Assembly (NCBI RefSeq): GCF_020166105.1
Contig: NZ_JAIUJY010000002.1
Span: 434,001-498,000, forward strand
DNA: 64,000 nucleotides
Direction: 5' to 3'
Origin: Blastococcus sp. LR1
Lineage (GTDB): Bacteria; Actinomycetota; Actinomycetes; Mycobacteriales; Geodermatophilaceae
Shown here: one piece after another, positions 41,392 through 50,766 of the stretch
Layout: each line of letters starts with the position of its first letter
Numbering within the stretch: the stretch's first letter is position 1
The notes under the pieces: generated by a model
Told to the model about the DNA's origin: nothing
Databases searched by the model: none
What the model saw: the letters and a program-made list of their open reading frames with translations, nothing else
Program-made: the position numbers and the translations under genes

Positions 41392-41608
41392 GCAGCTCGC
41401 GCGAGCCGAGCGGCTCCGCCCCCGCCGCGACGGCGACGTCGTAGAGGTCCTCGGGGATGTCGTAGTGGTCGCCCTGGAACGCCCGCCGCGGGATGCCGAG
41501 CTCGGCGTCGACGAAGGCGTGCAGCTCCTCGTAGGAGACGTCGCTGACCAGGTGCGACCACTTCCGTCCCCGCCACGGCCACACCGGGGAGTCGATCAGG
41601 ACGGTCAC
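41318..41608 (-). CDS. DUF4031 protein
   Basis: 96 residues with the DUF4031 opening TVLIDSPVWPWRGRKWSHLV and the conserved FVDAELGIPRRAFQGDHYDI, followed by a basic tail (RRKKSRPPRRATGAG). The family is near-universal in actinomycetes, uncharacterised, and sits next to HD-type hydrolases, as here. GTG 41608 is chosen over ATG 41629 because CAGAAT (41616-41621, minus strand) is seven bases upstream, so the mRNA begins at this GTG. The final 74 bases are antisense to the HD gene tail; the divergent VOC gene starts 19 bases away. Confidence 0.85.
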   Translation of the reverse strand: MTVLIDSPVWPWRGRKWSHLVSDVSYEELHAFVDAELGIPRRAFQGDHYDIPEDLYDVAVAAGAEPLGSRELLSRLMAAGLRRKKSRPPRRATGAG

Positions 41609-41627
41609 CCGTGCGATTCTGCCCGCC

Positions 41628-41990
41628 ATGGCGCACGAGCACCCGCGGGTCCGGATCTCACCGATCTTCCCGGTCGCCGACCTGCGGCGGGCGCTCGAGC
41701 ACTATGCCGCCCTGGGCTGCGAGGTGTCGGCGCACGACGAGGGGTACGGCTTCGCCGCCCTGGCCGGGATCGAGCTGCACCTCGTCGTGACCGAGGGGCA
41801 CGATCCGCTCCGCACGGCGGCCGCGGCCTATCTGCACGTGCCCGACGCCGACGAGCTGGCGGCGCGGTGGGCCGGGGTCGGCCGGACGACTCCCCCTGTC
41901 GACACCGACTACGGGCTCCGCGAGGGCGCGCACGTCGATCCGGACGGCAACCTGCTGCGGTTCGGCTCCCCGATAGCGTCTGCGGGGTGA
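41628..41990 (+). CDS. VOC-family (glyoxalase/bleomycin-resistance fold) protein
   Basis: 120 residues with two beta-alpha-beta-beta-beta units: RISPIFPVADLRRALEHYAA, then GFAALAGIELHLVV and HVDPDGNLLRFGSP, which has the family's closing PDGN-x-L-x-F. Similar small VOC proteins include bleomycin-binding and dioxygenase-like members; no function is assigned. ATG 41628 is seven bases after GATTCT (41615-41620), and this hexamer overlaps the -10 of the divergent DUF4031 gene. The following oxidoreductase is coupled through GTGA. Confidence 0.85.
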   Translation: MAHEHPRVRISPIFPVADLRRALEHYAALGCEVSAHDEGYGFAALAGIELHLVVTEGHDPLRTAAAAYLHVPDADELAARWAGVGRTTPPVDTDYGLREGAHVDPDGNLLRFGSPIASAG

Positions 41991-42982
41991 GCAACGAGAT
42001 CCGCTGGGGCATCGTCGGGCCGGGCCGCATCGCCGAGAGCGTGATGCCGGACTTCGGCGTCACCCCGGACGCGCGGGCGGTCGCCGTCGCCTCGCGGTCG
42101 CAGGAGCGGGCCGATGCCTTCGCCGCCCGGCACGGTCTGGAGCGGGCGTACGGCTCCTACGCCGAGATCGTGGCCGACCCCGACATCGACGTCCTCTACC
42201 TGGCGACGCCGCACCCGCAGCACCACGCGCTCGCGATGGCGGCCCTGCGCGCGGGCAAGGCCGTCCTGGTGGAGAAGGCGTTCACGGCCACGACCGCCGG
42301 AGCGACCGAGGTCGTGGACCTGGCGCGCGAGACCGGGGCCTTCGTCATGGAGGCGATGTGGACCCGCTTCCAGCCGGCCGTCGTCGAGCTGCGGCGCCTG
42401 GTGGCCGACGGCGCGATCGGTGAGGTGCGCTCGGTGCAGGCCGACCTCGGCGTGGCCCGCGAGTACGACCCGGCGGACCGGCTCTTCGCCCTCGAGCTGG
42501 GCGGCGGCGCGCTGCTCGACCTCGGGGTCTACGTCGTCTCCTTCGCCCAGATGCTGCTGGGGACGCCGGACCGCGTCGTCGCCACCGGCTCGGTCTTCCC
42601 CTCGGGCGCCGACGCCGAGGCGGCGATCCTGCTGGGCTACGACGACGGCCGGAACGCCGCGCTGACGACGTCGCTGCGGTACGCGTTGCCCGGCGCCGCC
42701 CGCGTGGTGGGGACGACCGGCTGGATCGACGTCCTCCCCCGCTTCCACCACCCGCGGACGATCGTGCTGCACCGCCAGGGCGCCGAGCCCGAGGAGATCA
42801 CCCGCCCGCAGACCGGCGCCGGGTACGCGCACGAGCTGATCGAGGTCACCGAGTGCCTGCGCGCCGGTCGTACCGAGAGCGCCGTGATGCCGCTGGCCGA
42901 CACCCTCGCCGTGCAGGACGTGCTGGGTCAGGCGGCCGACCAGCTCGGCGTGCGGCACACCGAGGCGGTCGACGTCCTCTGA
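41987..42982 (+). CDS. Gfo/Idh/MocA-family oxidoreductase
   Basis: 331 residues. NAD(P)-binding Rossmann domain at the start (IRWGIVGPGRIAESVMPDF), the family's catalytic EKAFTAT segment (Glu-Lys near residue 97) and AMWTRFQPAVVELRRLV, then a mixed alpha/beta substrate domain (LGGGALLDLGVYVVSFAQML, GAGYAHELIEVTECLRAGR). It oxidises or reduces a sugar, polyol or pseudo-sugar hydroxyl; substrate unknown. GTG 41987 overlaps the upstream stop (GTGA), so it is co-expressed with the VOC protein. Confidence 0.9.
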   Translation: MSNEIRWGIVGPGRIAESVMPDFGVTPDARAVAVASRSQERADAFAARHGLERAYGSYAEIVADPDIDVLYLATPHPQHHALAMAALRAGKAVLVEKAFTATTAGATEVVDLARETGAFVMEAMWTRFQPAVVELRRLVADGAIGEVRSVQADLGVAREYDPADRLFALELGGGALLDLGVYVVSFAQMLLGTPDRVVATGSVFPSGADAEAAILLGYDDGRNAALTTSLRYALPGAARVVGTTGWIDVLPRFHHPRTIVLHRQGAEPEEITRPQTGAGYAHELIEVTECLRAGRTESAVMPLADTLAVQDVLGQAADQLGVRHTEAVDVL

Positions 42983-43083
42983 GCTCTCCGTCCGGGTGAA
43001 TCCGCTGTAGCCGACCGCTCTCCGTGCCGATGACGGATGGAGCAGCCGCATGGGCGGCACAGGTTCAGAGGGAGCACGGATTC

Positions 43084-43815
43084 ATGGCACTTCTCGAGGG
43101 TCTGGCCGCTGTCGTGGCGAAGATCGCCGGCGCGAGCACCGCGGCGCAGGTGGCCACCGGTCTGGGCATCGCCGCCGCCGGTGTGACGGGAGCGGGCGCC
43201 GCCAACGCACTGCCCGAGCCGGTGCAGAACGTCGTTGCGCAGGCCGTCGAGACGGTGTCGCCCTTCGACCTCCCCGACTCGGCCGACTCGGCCGACTCGG
43301 CCGACTCGGACCAGGATGACGCGGCCGAGACCGACGACTCGGGCCTGGACGGTCCGGGCGACGACGACGGGACGGATGACTCCGCGGAGGACTCGCCGGA
43401 CGACTCCACCGAGGACTCGACCGAGGACGAGGCCGCCCAGGACGAGGGCGCTGAGGACGACAGCGACGGGCGCGGCCTCGACAACGCCATCGAGCACGCC
43501 GACGAGCACGCTCGCGAGAAGCTCGAGGAGAACCAGGCCCGCCACGAGCAGCGCGACGCCGAGAAGGACGCCCGCGACGCCGCGAAGGAGCAGGAGAAGG
43601 CCGCCCGCGAGGCGGCCAAGGAGCAGGAGAAGGTGGCCCGCGAGGCCGCCAAGGCCCAGGAGCGGGCCGCGCAGGAGGCCCAGGAGGCGGCACGCGAGGC
43701 CGCCGAGGAAGCCGAGGAGCAGGCCCGGGAAGCAGCCGAGGAGGCCCGTGAGGCCGCCAAGGAAGCTGCCGAGCAGGCCCGCAAGGCCGCGGAGAAGGAC
43801 ACCGAGGACGACTGA
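43084..43815 (+). CDS. Acidic, coiled-coil repeat protein
   Basis: 243 residues with no recognised domain. A hydrophobic Ala/Gly head (about 1-50, ATGLGIAAAGVTGAGAANAL) could be one membrane or amphipathic helix; then an extremely acidic linker of about 65 residues built from DSADSADSADSD and DDSTEDSTEDE repeats; then about 105 residues of Glu/Ala/Lys/Arg heptads (EKAAREAAKEQEKVAREA and so on), a long single helix or coiled coil. This resembles anchor or spacer proteins; no specific role is proposed. ATG 43084 follows GAGGGAGC. Alone between the oxidoreductase and the convergent DUF72 gene. Confidence 0.75.
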   Translation: MALLEGLAAVVAKIAGASTAAQVATGLGIAAAGVTGAGAANALPEPVQNVVAQAVETVSPFDLPDSADSADSADSDQDDAAETDDSGLDGPGDDDGTDDSAEDSPDDSTEDSTEDEAAQDEGAEDDSDGRGLDNAIEHADEHAREKLEENQARHEQRDAEKDARDAAKEQEKAAREAAKEQEKVAREAAKAQERAAQEAQEAAREAAEEAEEQAREAAEEAREAAKEAAEQARKAAEKDTEDD

Positions 43816-43831
43816 CCTCTGGGCGGCCGGG

Positions 43832-44614
43832 TCAGGCTGCCGGCCAGGCCACCCCGGTCGCCTGGTCCGCCGTGGGCACGCGCGTCGGAGTACCTCCCGC
43901 GCGGCGGACCGCGTCGGCGAAGCGCACCGCGTCGATCACCGCGGCGCAGCCCGGGTCGTTGTTGAAGTACACGAGGACGTCGTCCTCGCCGTACGTCTCG
44001 GCAATCCGGTCCGCCCACAGCTGCAGGGTCTCCGAGCGGTAACCCCACTGCTCGAACCCGTGGTGGAAGCGCAGGTAGCCCCAGTCGGTGGTGCGCCACA
44101 GCGGGGCGATCGGCTGCTCGTCCCGGTCGGCCCAGCACAGCGCCGCCCCGTAGCGCTCCAGCAGGGCGCGGATCTCGTCGGTCCACCACGACTCGTGTCG
44201 CGGCTCCACCGCCACCCGCGTGCCGCCGGGGAACTGCGCCAGGCAGTCGCGCAGCAGGTCGGCATCGGCCTTCAGGGTCGGCGGGAGCTGCAGCAGGATC
44301 GTGTCGAGCTTGGTCTCCAGCCCCTCCGCGCGGCCCATCAGGCGGGCCACCGGCTCCTCCGGCTCCCGCAACCGCTTGATGTGGGTGAGGAACCGGCTGG
44401 CCTTGACCGCCCACCGGAAGTCCTCGGGGGTGCGGTCCTTCCACTTCACGAACGTCTCGCGCTCGGGCAGCCGGTAGAAGGCGTTGTTGCTCTCCACCGT
44501 CGCGAAGTGCTCGACGTAGTGCTCCAGCCACAGCCGCTGCGGGAGCTTCGGCGGATAGAAGGCGCCGCGCCAGTCGCGGTACTGCCAGCCCGAGGTCCCG
44601 ATGATCACGGTCAC
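43832..44614 (-). CDS. DUF72 protein (YecE-like)
   Basis: 260 residues matching DUF72, a TIM-barrel fold family of unknown activity. Conserved pieces are IIGTSGWQYRDWRGAFYPP at the start, FATVESNNAFYRLPERETF, WAVKASRFLTHIKRL, VAVEPRHESWW and the ending VYFNNDPGCAAVIDAVRFAD. It is complete and of normal length. Relatives are sometimes linked to sugar isomerases by fold. GTG 44614 is the start; TAGGCG six bases upstream could be a leaderless -10. Ends 16 bases from the convergent coiled-coil gene. Confidence 0.9.
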   Translation of the reverse strand: MTVIIGTSGWQYRDWRGAFYPPKLPQRLWLEHYVEHFATVESNNAFYRLPERETFVKWKDRTPEDFRWAVKASRFLTHIKRLREPEEPVARLMGRAEGLETKLDTILLQLPPTLKADADLLRDCLAQFPGGTRVAVEPRHESWWTDEIRALLERYGAALCWADRDEQPIAPLWRTTDWGYLRFHHGFEQWGYRSETLQLWADRIAETYGEDDVLVYFNNDPGCAAVIDAVRFADAVRRAGGTPTRVPTADQATGVAWPAA

Positions 44615-44760
44615 CGGGTCCGCCTACCCCCGCCGATCACCGCTGACGCACCGCCCCGTTCGAGCGACGTCCAGCCGCGTCGTCGACCGTTCAGCCGGTA
44701 CGCGGCGCGGCTGGACGTCCGGACGCGCGGCTGGAGCCGCCGCCCGACCCCACGAACGCC

Positions 44761-44796
44761 GACAGGGGCGGCCCGCCGAAGCGGACCGCCCCTGTC
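44761..44796 (-). terminator. groEL hairpin terminator
   Basis: 11-bp stem (44761-44771 with 44786-44796, GACAGGGGCGG), a mismatch, four more pairs (CCGC/GCGG) and a CGAA tetraloop. It begins 32 bases after the groEL stop on the minus strand. Confidence 0.85.
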
Positions 44797-44828
44797 GGGA
44801 CGTGCGAGGTACTACGGGTGGGACGGAC

Positions 44829-46562
<1,734 letters not shown>

Positions 46563-46579
46563 TCACCGTTCCGACCTGA

Positions 46580-46606
46580 TTGGCACTCGGGAGTCCCGAG
46601 TGCCAG
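46580..46606 (-). promoter_or_regulatory. CIRCE operator 1 (HrcA)
   Basis: TTGGCACTC-9-GAGTGCCAG (46580-46606), a close match to CIRCE TTAGCACTC-9-GAGTGCTAA with exact nine-base spacing, 120 bases upstream of groEL. HrcA represses from this site until heat stress. Confidence 0.9.
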
Positions 46607-46614
46607 AAACGAGT

Positions 46615-46641
46615 CTGGCACTCGACCCCGGCGAGTGCAAG
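46615..46641 (-). promoter_or_regulatory. CIRCE operator 2 (HrcA)
   Basis: CTGGCACTC-9-GAGTGCAAG (46615-46641), a second CIRCE in tandem, eight bases from the first. On the minus strand its TTGCAC half could serve as the -35 with CAGACT 17 bases on as the -10, so HrcA binding would block the promoter directly. Confidence 0.85.
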
Positions 46642-46685
46642 AACGGGGGTGTCGGGCCGCTCGACCGGGGGCCCGCGGAACGACG

Positions 46686-46717
46686 CAGGCCCGGTCCCCC
46701 GAGAGGGACCGGGCCTG
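46686..46717 (-). terminator. Cold shock gene hairpin terminator
   Basis: Perfect 13-bp stem (46686-46698 with 46705-46717, CAGGCCCGGTCCC) and a six-base loop, 16 bases after the stop of the cold shock gene on the minus strand and upstream of the groEL CIRCE region. Confidence 0.85.
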
Positions 46718-46733
46718 ACGCCTCAGCGGTGGA

Positions 46734-46934
46734 TCAGGCGGCGCGGACGGCGTCGGCCTGCGGGCCCTTCGAGCCCTGAACGACCTCGAACTCCACCCGC
46801 TGCCCCTCGTCGAGGGACTTGTAGCCGTCCATCTGGATGGCGGAGTAGTGGACGAAGACGTCCTGCCCGCCGTCGACGGCGATGAAGCCGAAGCCCTTCT
46901 CGGCGTTGAACCACTTCACGGTGCCCTGTGCCAC
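46734..46934 (-). CDS. Cold shock protein (CspA family)
   Basis: 66-residue single cold shock domain: [20 protein letters not shown] with RNP1 KGFGFI (13-18) and RNP2 DVFVHY, ending [10 protein letters not shown]. It binds single-stranded RNA and melts secondary structure. GTG 46934 is chosen because GGGAG lies seven bases upstream; a second in-frame GTG at 46946 lacks this. The untranslated region runs to near 47080 with an AT-richer stretch (TTTTCTGTTGTACC in minus reading) that may hold the promoter, in keeping with the long leaders of csp genes. Its neighbours groEL and thrC are in the same order in other actinomycetes as far as I recall. Confidence 0.95.
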   Translation of the reverse strand: MAQGTVKWFNAEKGFGFIAVDGGQDVFVHYSAIQMDGYKSLDEGQRVEFEVVQGSKGPQADAVRAA

Positions 46935-47088
46935 GTGTGCTCCCACGTTCGTGCGTACGGACGGTCCCTCTGGATCGGGGAACCGGGTCTAGCTCTTCCG
47001 CCCGTTCGAACACGAACATGGAACTGGAACCGCGCGAGAAGGTACAACAGAAAAGGCCTGGTGGAGCCAGAACTCTGCCCCATCGATA

Positions 47089-47123
47089 CCCGGATCGGGC
47101 GACGTGGCGCCGCCCGATCCGGG
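47089..47123 (-). terminator. thrC hairpin terminator
   Basis: Perfect 13-bp stem (47089-47101 with 47111-47123, CCCGGATCGGGCG) and a nine-base loop, seven bases past the thrC stop on the minus strand and just before the cold shock leader. Confidence 0.85.
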
Positions 47124-47130
47124 CCGGGCG

Positions 47131-48432
47131 TCAGCCGATCAGGCCGGCGGCCCGCGCGGACTTCAGCGACGGCTCGACCCGGTGCGTGGGGCCGACGACC
47201 GGCTCCAGCGGGTCGAGGGTCTTGAGGCCCTCGCCGGTGTTGAGGACGACGGTCTCCTTCGCCGGGTCCAGCTGGCCGCCCTCGACGAGCTTGCGCAGCA
47301 CCGCGACGGTGACGCCACCGGCGGTCTCGGCGAAGACGCCGGTGGTGCGGGCCAGGTCGCGGATCCCCTGCACGATCTCGTCGTCACCCACGCGGGCGAC
47401 CGAGCCACCGGTGCGCCGGATGGCGTCCAGGGCGTACGGGCCGTCGGCGGGGTTGCCGATGTTCAGCGACTTGGCGATCCCGGTCGGCTTGACCGGCTTG
47501 ACGACGTCCCAGCCGTTGTCGAACGCGGTGGCGATCGGGTCGCAGCCGGCGGACTGGGCGCCGAAGATCGTCCATTCGGTGGCCTCGACGATGCCCGCGG
47601 CGGTGAGCTCGCGGAACGCCTTGTCCACCTTGGTCAGCAGCGAGCCGGACGCCATCGGGATCACGACCTGGGCCGGGATGCGCCAGCCGAGCTGCTCGGC
47701 GATCTCGTAGCCCATCGTCTTGGAACCCTCGGCGTAGTACGGCCGGACGTTCTGGTTGACGAAGGCGGTGTCCTCGAACTCGTCGGTCTCGGCGAGCTCG
47801 CTGGTCAGCCGGTTGACGTCGTCGTAGGAGCCGTCGACGGCGACGAGCGTCTGGCCGTAGACGGCGGACTGCACGACCTTGCCCGGCTCGAGGTCCGAGG
47901 GGATGAAGACGTAGGACGGCAGGCCGACGCGGGCGGCGTGCGCAGCCACCGAGTTGGCCAGGTTGCCGGTGGAGGCGGCGGCGATCTTCGTGTAGCCCAG
48001 GCCCTTGGCGGCGGTGGCGGCGAGCGACACCACGCGGTCCTTGAAGGAGTGGGTCGGGTTCGCGGAGTCGTCCTTGACCCAGAGGCCACCGGTGAGCCCG
48101 AGCTCCTCGGCCAGCCGGTCGGCGCGCACCAGCGGGGTCATGCCCGGGTCGAGCGAGACGCGGGACGCCGGGTCCTGGCCCACGGGGAGCAGGGCCACGT
48201 AGCGCCAGATGTTCTGCGGTCCGGCCTCGATCTGCTCGCGGGTGACGCTCTTCATGATCTCGGGGTCGTAGTCGACCTCGAGCGGCCCGAAGCACTCGGC
48301 GCAGGCGTGCTCGGCGATGAGGCCGAAGGTGGCGCCGCAGTTGCGGCAGACCAGCCCCCGGGCGGGACAGGGGGGAACGGGTCCCCCGGCGGACGAATCG
48401 GCCTGGACGGAGCCCGGAGCGGTCAGAGTCAT
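47131..48432 (-). CDS. thrC: Threonine synthase
   Basis: 433-residue PLP enzyme making threonine from O-phosphohomoserine, the last step of threonine synthesis. An amino-terminal zinc-ribbon (Cys29, Cys32, Cys44, Cys47: CRNCG and CAEC) precedes the fold-type II catalytic core; the PLP lysine is Lys131 in THSFKDRVVS and the phosphate-binding Gly/Ser-rich loop is ASTGNLANSVAAHAA. Both features match the plant-like actinobacterial threonine synthase with zinc head. ATG 48432 has GGAGG ten bases upstream, and this site abuts the P1 stem of a SAM-I riboswitch (48447-48569), so thrC is probably controlled by S-adenosylmethionine. Confidence 0.96.
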   Translation of the reverse strand: MTLTAPGSVQADSSAGGPVPPCPARGLVCRNCGATFGLIAEHACAECFGPLEVDYDPEIMKSVTREQIEAGPQNIWRYVALLPVGQDPASRVSLDPGMTPLVRADRLAEELGLTGGLWVKDDSANPTHSFKDRVVSLAATAAKGLGYTKIAAASTGNLANSVAAHAARVGLPSYVFIPSDLEPGKVVQSAVYGQTLVAVDGSYDDVNRLTSELAETDEFEDTAFVNQNVRPYYAEGSKTMGYEIAEQLGWRIPAQVVIPMASGSLLTKVDKAFRELTAAGIVEATEWTIFGAQSAGCDPIATAFDNGWDVVKPVKPTGIAKSLNIGNPADGPYALDAIRRTGGSVARVGDDEIVQGIRDLARTTGVFAETAGGVTVAVLRKLVEGGQLDPAKETVVLNTGEGLKTLDPLEPVVGPTHRVEPSLKSARAAGLIG

Positions 48433-48446
48433 GCGACGACTACCTC

Positions 48447-48569
48447 CTCATCTTCCCTGCGTCGGGCCGTCGAGCCGCACAGGACGGAATTGGCACCTCC
48501 CGCTGCGCGAACGCAGGCGGCGGTTGCCGGGGCTTCATCGGGCCGTGTCCCTCTGCCCCTCTGGATGAG
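48447..48569 (-). promoter_or_regulatory. SAM-I (S-box) riboswitch upstream of thrC
   Basis: On the minus strand the leader contains the S-box core CGATGAAGCCCCGGCAACC (about 48522-48540), preceded by AGAGGGGCAGAGGGAC, and the GGTGCCAATTCCG segment (48485-48497). CTCATC (48564-48569) pairs with GATGAG (48447-48452) as P1. The P1 3' strand runs directly into GAGGAGG, the thrC ribosome site, so SAM binding probably alters initiation. The motif set is specific to SAM-I. Confidence 0.92.
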
Positions 48570-48629
48570 TGAACAGCCCGCACTCTACCCAGTCGCGGAC
48601 GGCCGGCGGCGGCCGGACAGGATGGCCCG

Positions 48630-49460
48630 GTGAGCGTGCGCGTCGTCTACACCGATCTCGACGGGACGATGGTGGGCCCGCGGGGCTCCTTCTGGCACAC
48701 GGCGGGGCGGGAACTGACCGACGGGCCGGCCGCGGCCCTGGTCGAGCTGCACCGCGCCGGCGTCGCGCTGGTCCTGGTCAGCGGCCGGACCTACGAGCAG
48801 GTCGTGGAGGCGGGGCGCATCTTCGCCGCCGACGGTGCGATCGCCGAACTGGGCGCCACCATCGGCTGGGGCTCCGGCCGCACCCCGCACCGGCTGCGCG
48901 GCGAGCTCCCCGAGTCCTACGGCGACCGCACCCCGATGGACGTGATGGCCTCCCTCGGCGTCGTCGAGGAGCTCATCGCCGCGAACGCCGGTCGGCTCGA
49001 GTGGCACGCGCCCTGGCACACCACCCACGACACCGACGCGCTGCTGCGCGGCCGGGTCGACCCGCTCGCCGTCGACGCCTGGCTGGACGAGCAGGGCGCG
49101 GGCTGGCTGACGCTCAAGGACAACGGCGCCATCCCGGCCGCCTCCTGGATGGGTCTGGACGACGACGCCGCACCGCCGCGGGTCTACCACCTGATGCCGC
49201 GCGGCATCTCCAAGGGCGCGGCGATCGCCTGGGACCTCGAGCGCCGCGGCCTCTCCCCCGCCGACGCCGTCGCGATCGGCGACAGCGTCAGCGACCTGGA
49301 CATGGCGCCCGCCGTCGGCCGGCTGTTCATCACCGCGAACGGCGCGGCCGTCGACGGCATGGCCGAGGCGCTGGCCGCCGTCCCGAACGTCACCGTCACC
49401 GACGGCGCGATGGGCGAGGGCTGGGCCCAGGCAGTGCGCACCGCACTGGGCCGCGCCTGA
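48630..49460 (+). CDS. HAD-superfamily phosphatase (Cof/MPGP-like)
   Basis: 276 residues. DxD motif YTDLDGT (Asp9, Asp11), VSGRTYEQV (motif II Ser) and GDSVSDLDM (motif IV acids) with a C2B-type cap between. The closest recognisable relatives are Cof-like and mannosyl-3-phosphoglycerate phosphatases, so it may dephosphorylate a phosphosugar or phosphoglycerate conjugate; not certain. GTG 48630 is six bases after CAGGAT (48618-48623), a leaderless start. It is divergent from thrC and ends in a TGATG overlap with the next gene. Confidence 0.85.
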   Translation: MSVRVVYTDLDGTMVGPRGSFWHTAGRELTDGPAAALVELHRAGVALVLVSGRTYEQVVEAGRIFAADGAIAELGATIGWGSGRTPHRLRGELPESYGDRTPMDVMASLGVVEELIAANAGRLEWHAPWHTTHDTDALLRGRVDPLAVDAWLDEQGAGWLTLKDNGAIPAASWMGLDDDAAPPRVYHLMPRGISKGAAIAWDLERRGLSPADAVAIGDSVSDLDMAPAVGRLFITANGAAVDGMAEALAAVPNVTVTDGAMGEGWAQAVRTALGRA

Positions 49461-49843
49461 TGGCTCGTCTCGAGGTCGTCGGTGACCAGCTCAGGCTCCG
49501 CCTCAACGCCCTCGAGAAGCTGCTCGACCTTCGGCTCCACAGCCCCTCGGCTCCGGTGGCCGCCATCCGGGGCGTGACGGTCGACGCCCACCCGAGAGAG
49601 ACCCTGCACGACGTCGACCTCGGCTTCGCCGGCAACACGGCGCTGCTGGGCGCCGTGGTCACTGCATCGTCGAGGGCCGCGGTCCCGCGCGGTCGAGCGG
49701 CGACCTTCGTCTACCTGGGTCGCGAGGCGGTCCGCATCGAGCTCGATGACGAGCACGGCGGCTGGCGGCTGTTCCTCGTGTCGTGCAAGAACGCCGAGGA
49801 CGTCGCCGCCGCGATCCGGTCCGCTACGGGTCGGATCGCCTAG
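49460..49843 (+). CDS. Conserved hypothetical protein
   Basis: 127 residues, soluble, mixed alpha/beta: LEVVGDQLRLRLNALEKLLD at the start, then short strands (VAAIRGVTVDAHP, TFVYLGREAVRIELDDEHGG) and a final helix CKNAEDVAAAIRSATG. The layout resembles a compact PH-like or Sm-like domain but no family is certain. ATG 49460 shares one base with the stop of the HAD gene (TGATG), so the two are co-translated and may work together. It ends 50 bases from the convergent permease gene. Confidence 0.65.
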   Translation: MARLEVVGDQLRLRLNALEKLLDLRLHSPSAPVAAIRGVTVDAHPRETLHDVDLGFAGNTALLGAVVTASSRAAVPRGRAATFVYLGREAVRIELDDEHGGWRLFLVSCKNAEDVAAAIRSATGRIA

Positions 49844-49893
49844 GCCGCGCGAACACCGTGGTCCTTTCGGCGCACCGATCGCGCGACGCCGAC

Positions 49894-50766
49894 CTAGGAG
49901 GTGACGTCGCGGCGGGCGAAGTGCCGGAAGCCGAGCGCGGTGAAGATCGCGACGTAGACCAGCGACTGGATGACGCCGCGGAACATGTCCCCGGAGTCGA
50001 TCGGCGTCTGCAGCAGGTCGGTCCAGGCGAACTCCTCCGCCGTCGGGAACCAGTCGCGGATCGACCCGAGCTGCTCGACCTGGTCGAGGATCGCGAAGAC
50101 CACCATCGTGAAGACGGCCCCGCCGACGGCCGCGAGAGGCGCGTCGGTGATCGTGGAGAACCAGAACGCCAGCGCACCCACGACGAGCAGGTGGACGGCG
50201 AGGTAGCCGAGCATCCCGGCCAGACGCACCATGCCGTCGCCCTGGTCGAGGGTCACCCCGACCGGCGTCTGGATGTCGTCGAAGCCGAAGGCGAGCCCGC
50301 CGGCGACGACGGCCACCACCACGAGCGTGAGCAGCGCGGCCACCGACTGCACCAGGGCGGCGAACCACTTCTGGCGGAGCAGCCGCATCCGGGGCACCGG
50401 GGTGGCCAGCGCGTAGCGCAGCGACCCCCACTGCGCCTCGGTGGCGACGGCGTCGCCGAAGAAGAGCGCGTAGACGACGACCAGGAAGAACCCGGTGGTC
50501 GCGAACAGCACGAACAGCGTGAAGTTCAGTCCGCTGGAGGTGGCGACGTCGACGAGGTTGATCCGGCTGTTGGACTCCGCCTCCTCGTTGGCGCCCAGCT
50601 TCAGGGCGGCGATGAGCACCAGCGGAAGCGCGGCCATCAGCAGGTAGACGCCGAGGGTGCGGCGCCGGGTGAACTGCCGGCGCAGCTCCACCGACAGCCG
50701 CAGCGTGCGCTCGGGCCGGTAGCCCTTGACCGCCCCGGTCGGCTGCACGTGGTCGGTGCTGGTCAT
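49894..50766 (-). CDS. ABC-2-type permease (partner of the hydrolase-ATPase fusion)
   Basis: 290 residues with six membrane helices: RRRTLGVYLLMAALPLVLIA near residue 35, a pair around FTLFVLFATTGFFLVVVYAL, SVAALLTLVVVAVVAGGLAF, and the last at about 265. The amino end RTLRLSVELRRQFTRRRT and TEAQWGSLRYALATPVPRMR match the ABC-2/DUF group of actinobacterial permeases. ATG 50766 overlaps the stop of the fusion gene (ATGA), so both are made together and should form one exporter. Substrate unknown. Confidence 0.88.
   Translation of the reverse strand: MTSTDHVQPTGAVKGYRPERTLRLSVELRRQFTRRRTLGVYLLMAALPLVLIAALKLGANEEAESNSRINLVDVATSSGLNFTLFVLFATTGFFLVVVYALFFGDAVATEAQWGSLRYALATPVPRMRLLRQKWFAALVQSVAALLTLVVVAVVAGGLAFGFDDIQTPVGVTLDQGDGMVRLAGMLGYLAVHLLVVGALAFWFSTITDAPLAAVGGAVFTMVVFAILDQVEQLGSIRDWFPTAEEFAWTDLLQTPIDSGDMFRGVIQSLVYVAIFTALGFRHFARRDVTS

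Noticed and set aside
43261-43320. CRISPR or minisatellite call for the GACTCGGCC repeat
   Set aside because: The repeats are in-frame codons of an acidic linker, without spacers or repeat units of CRISPR size.
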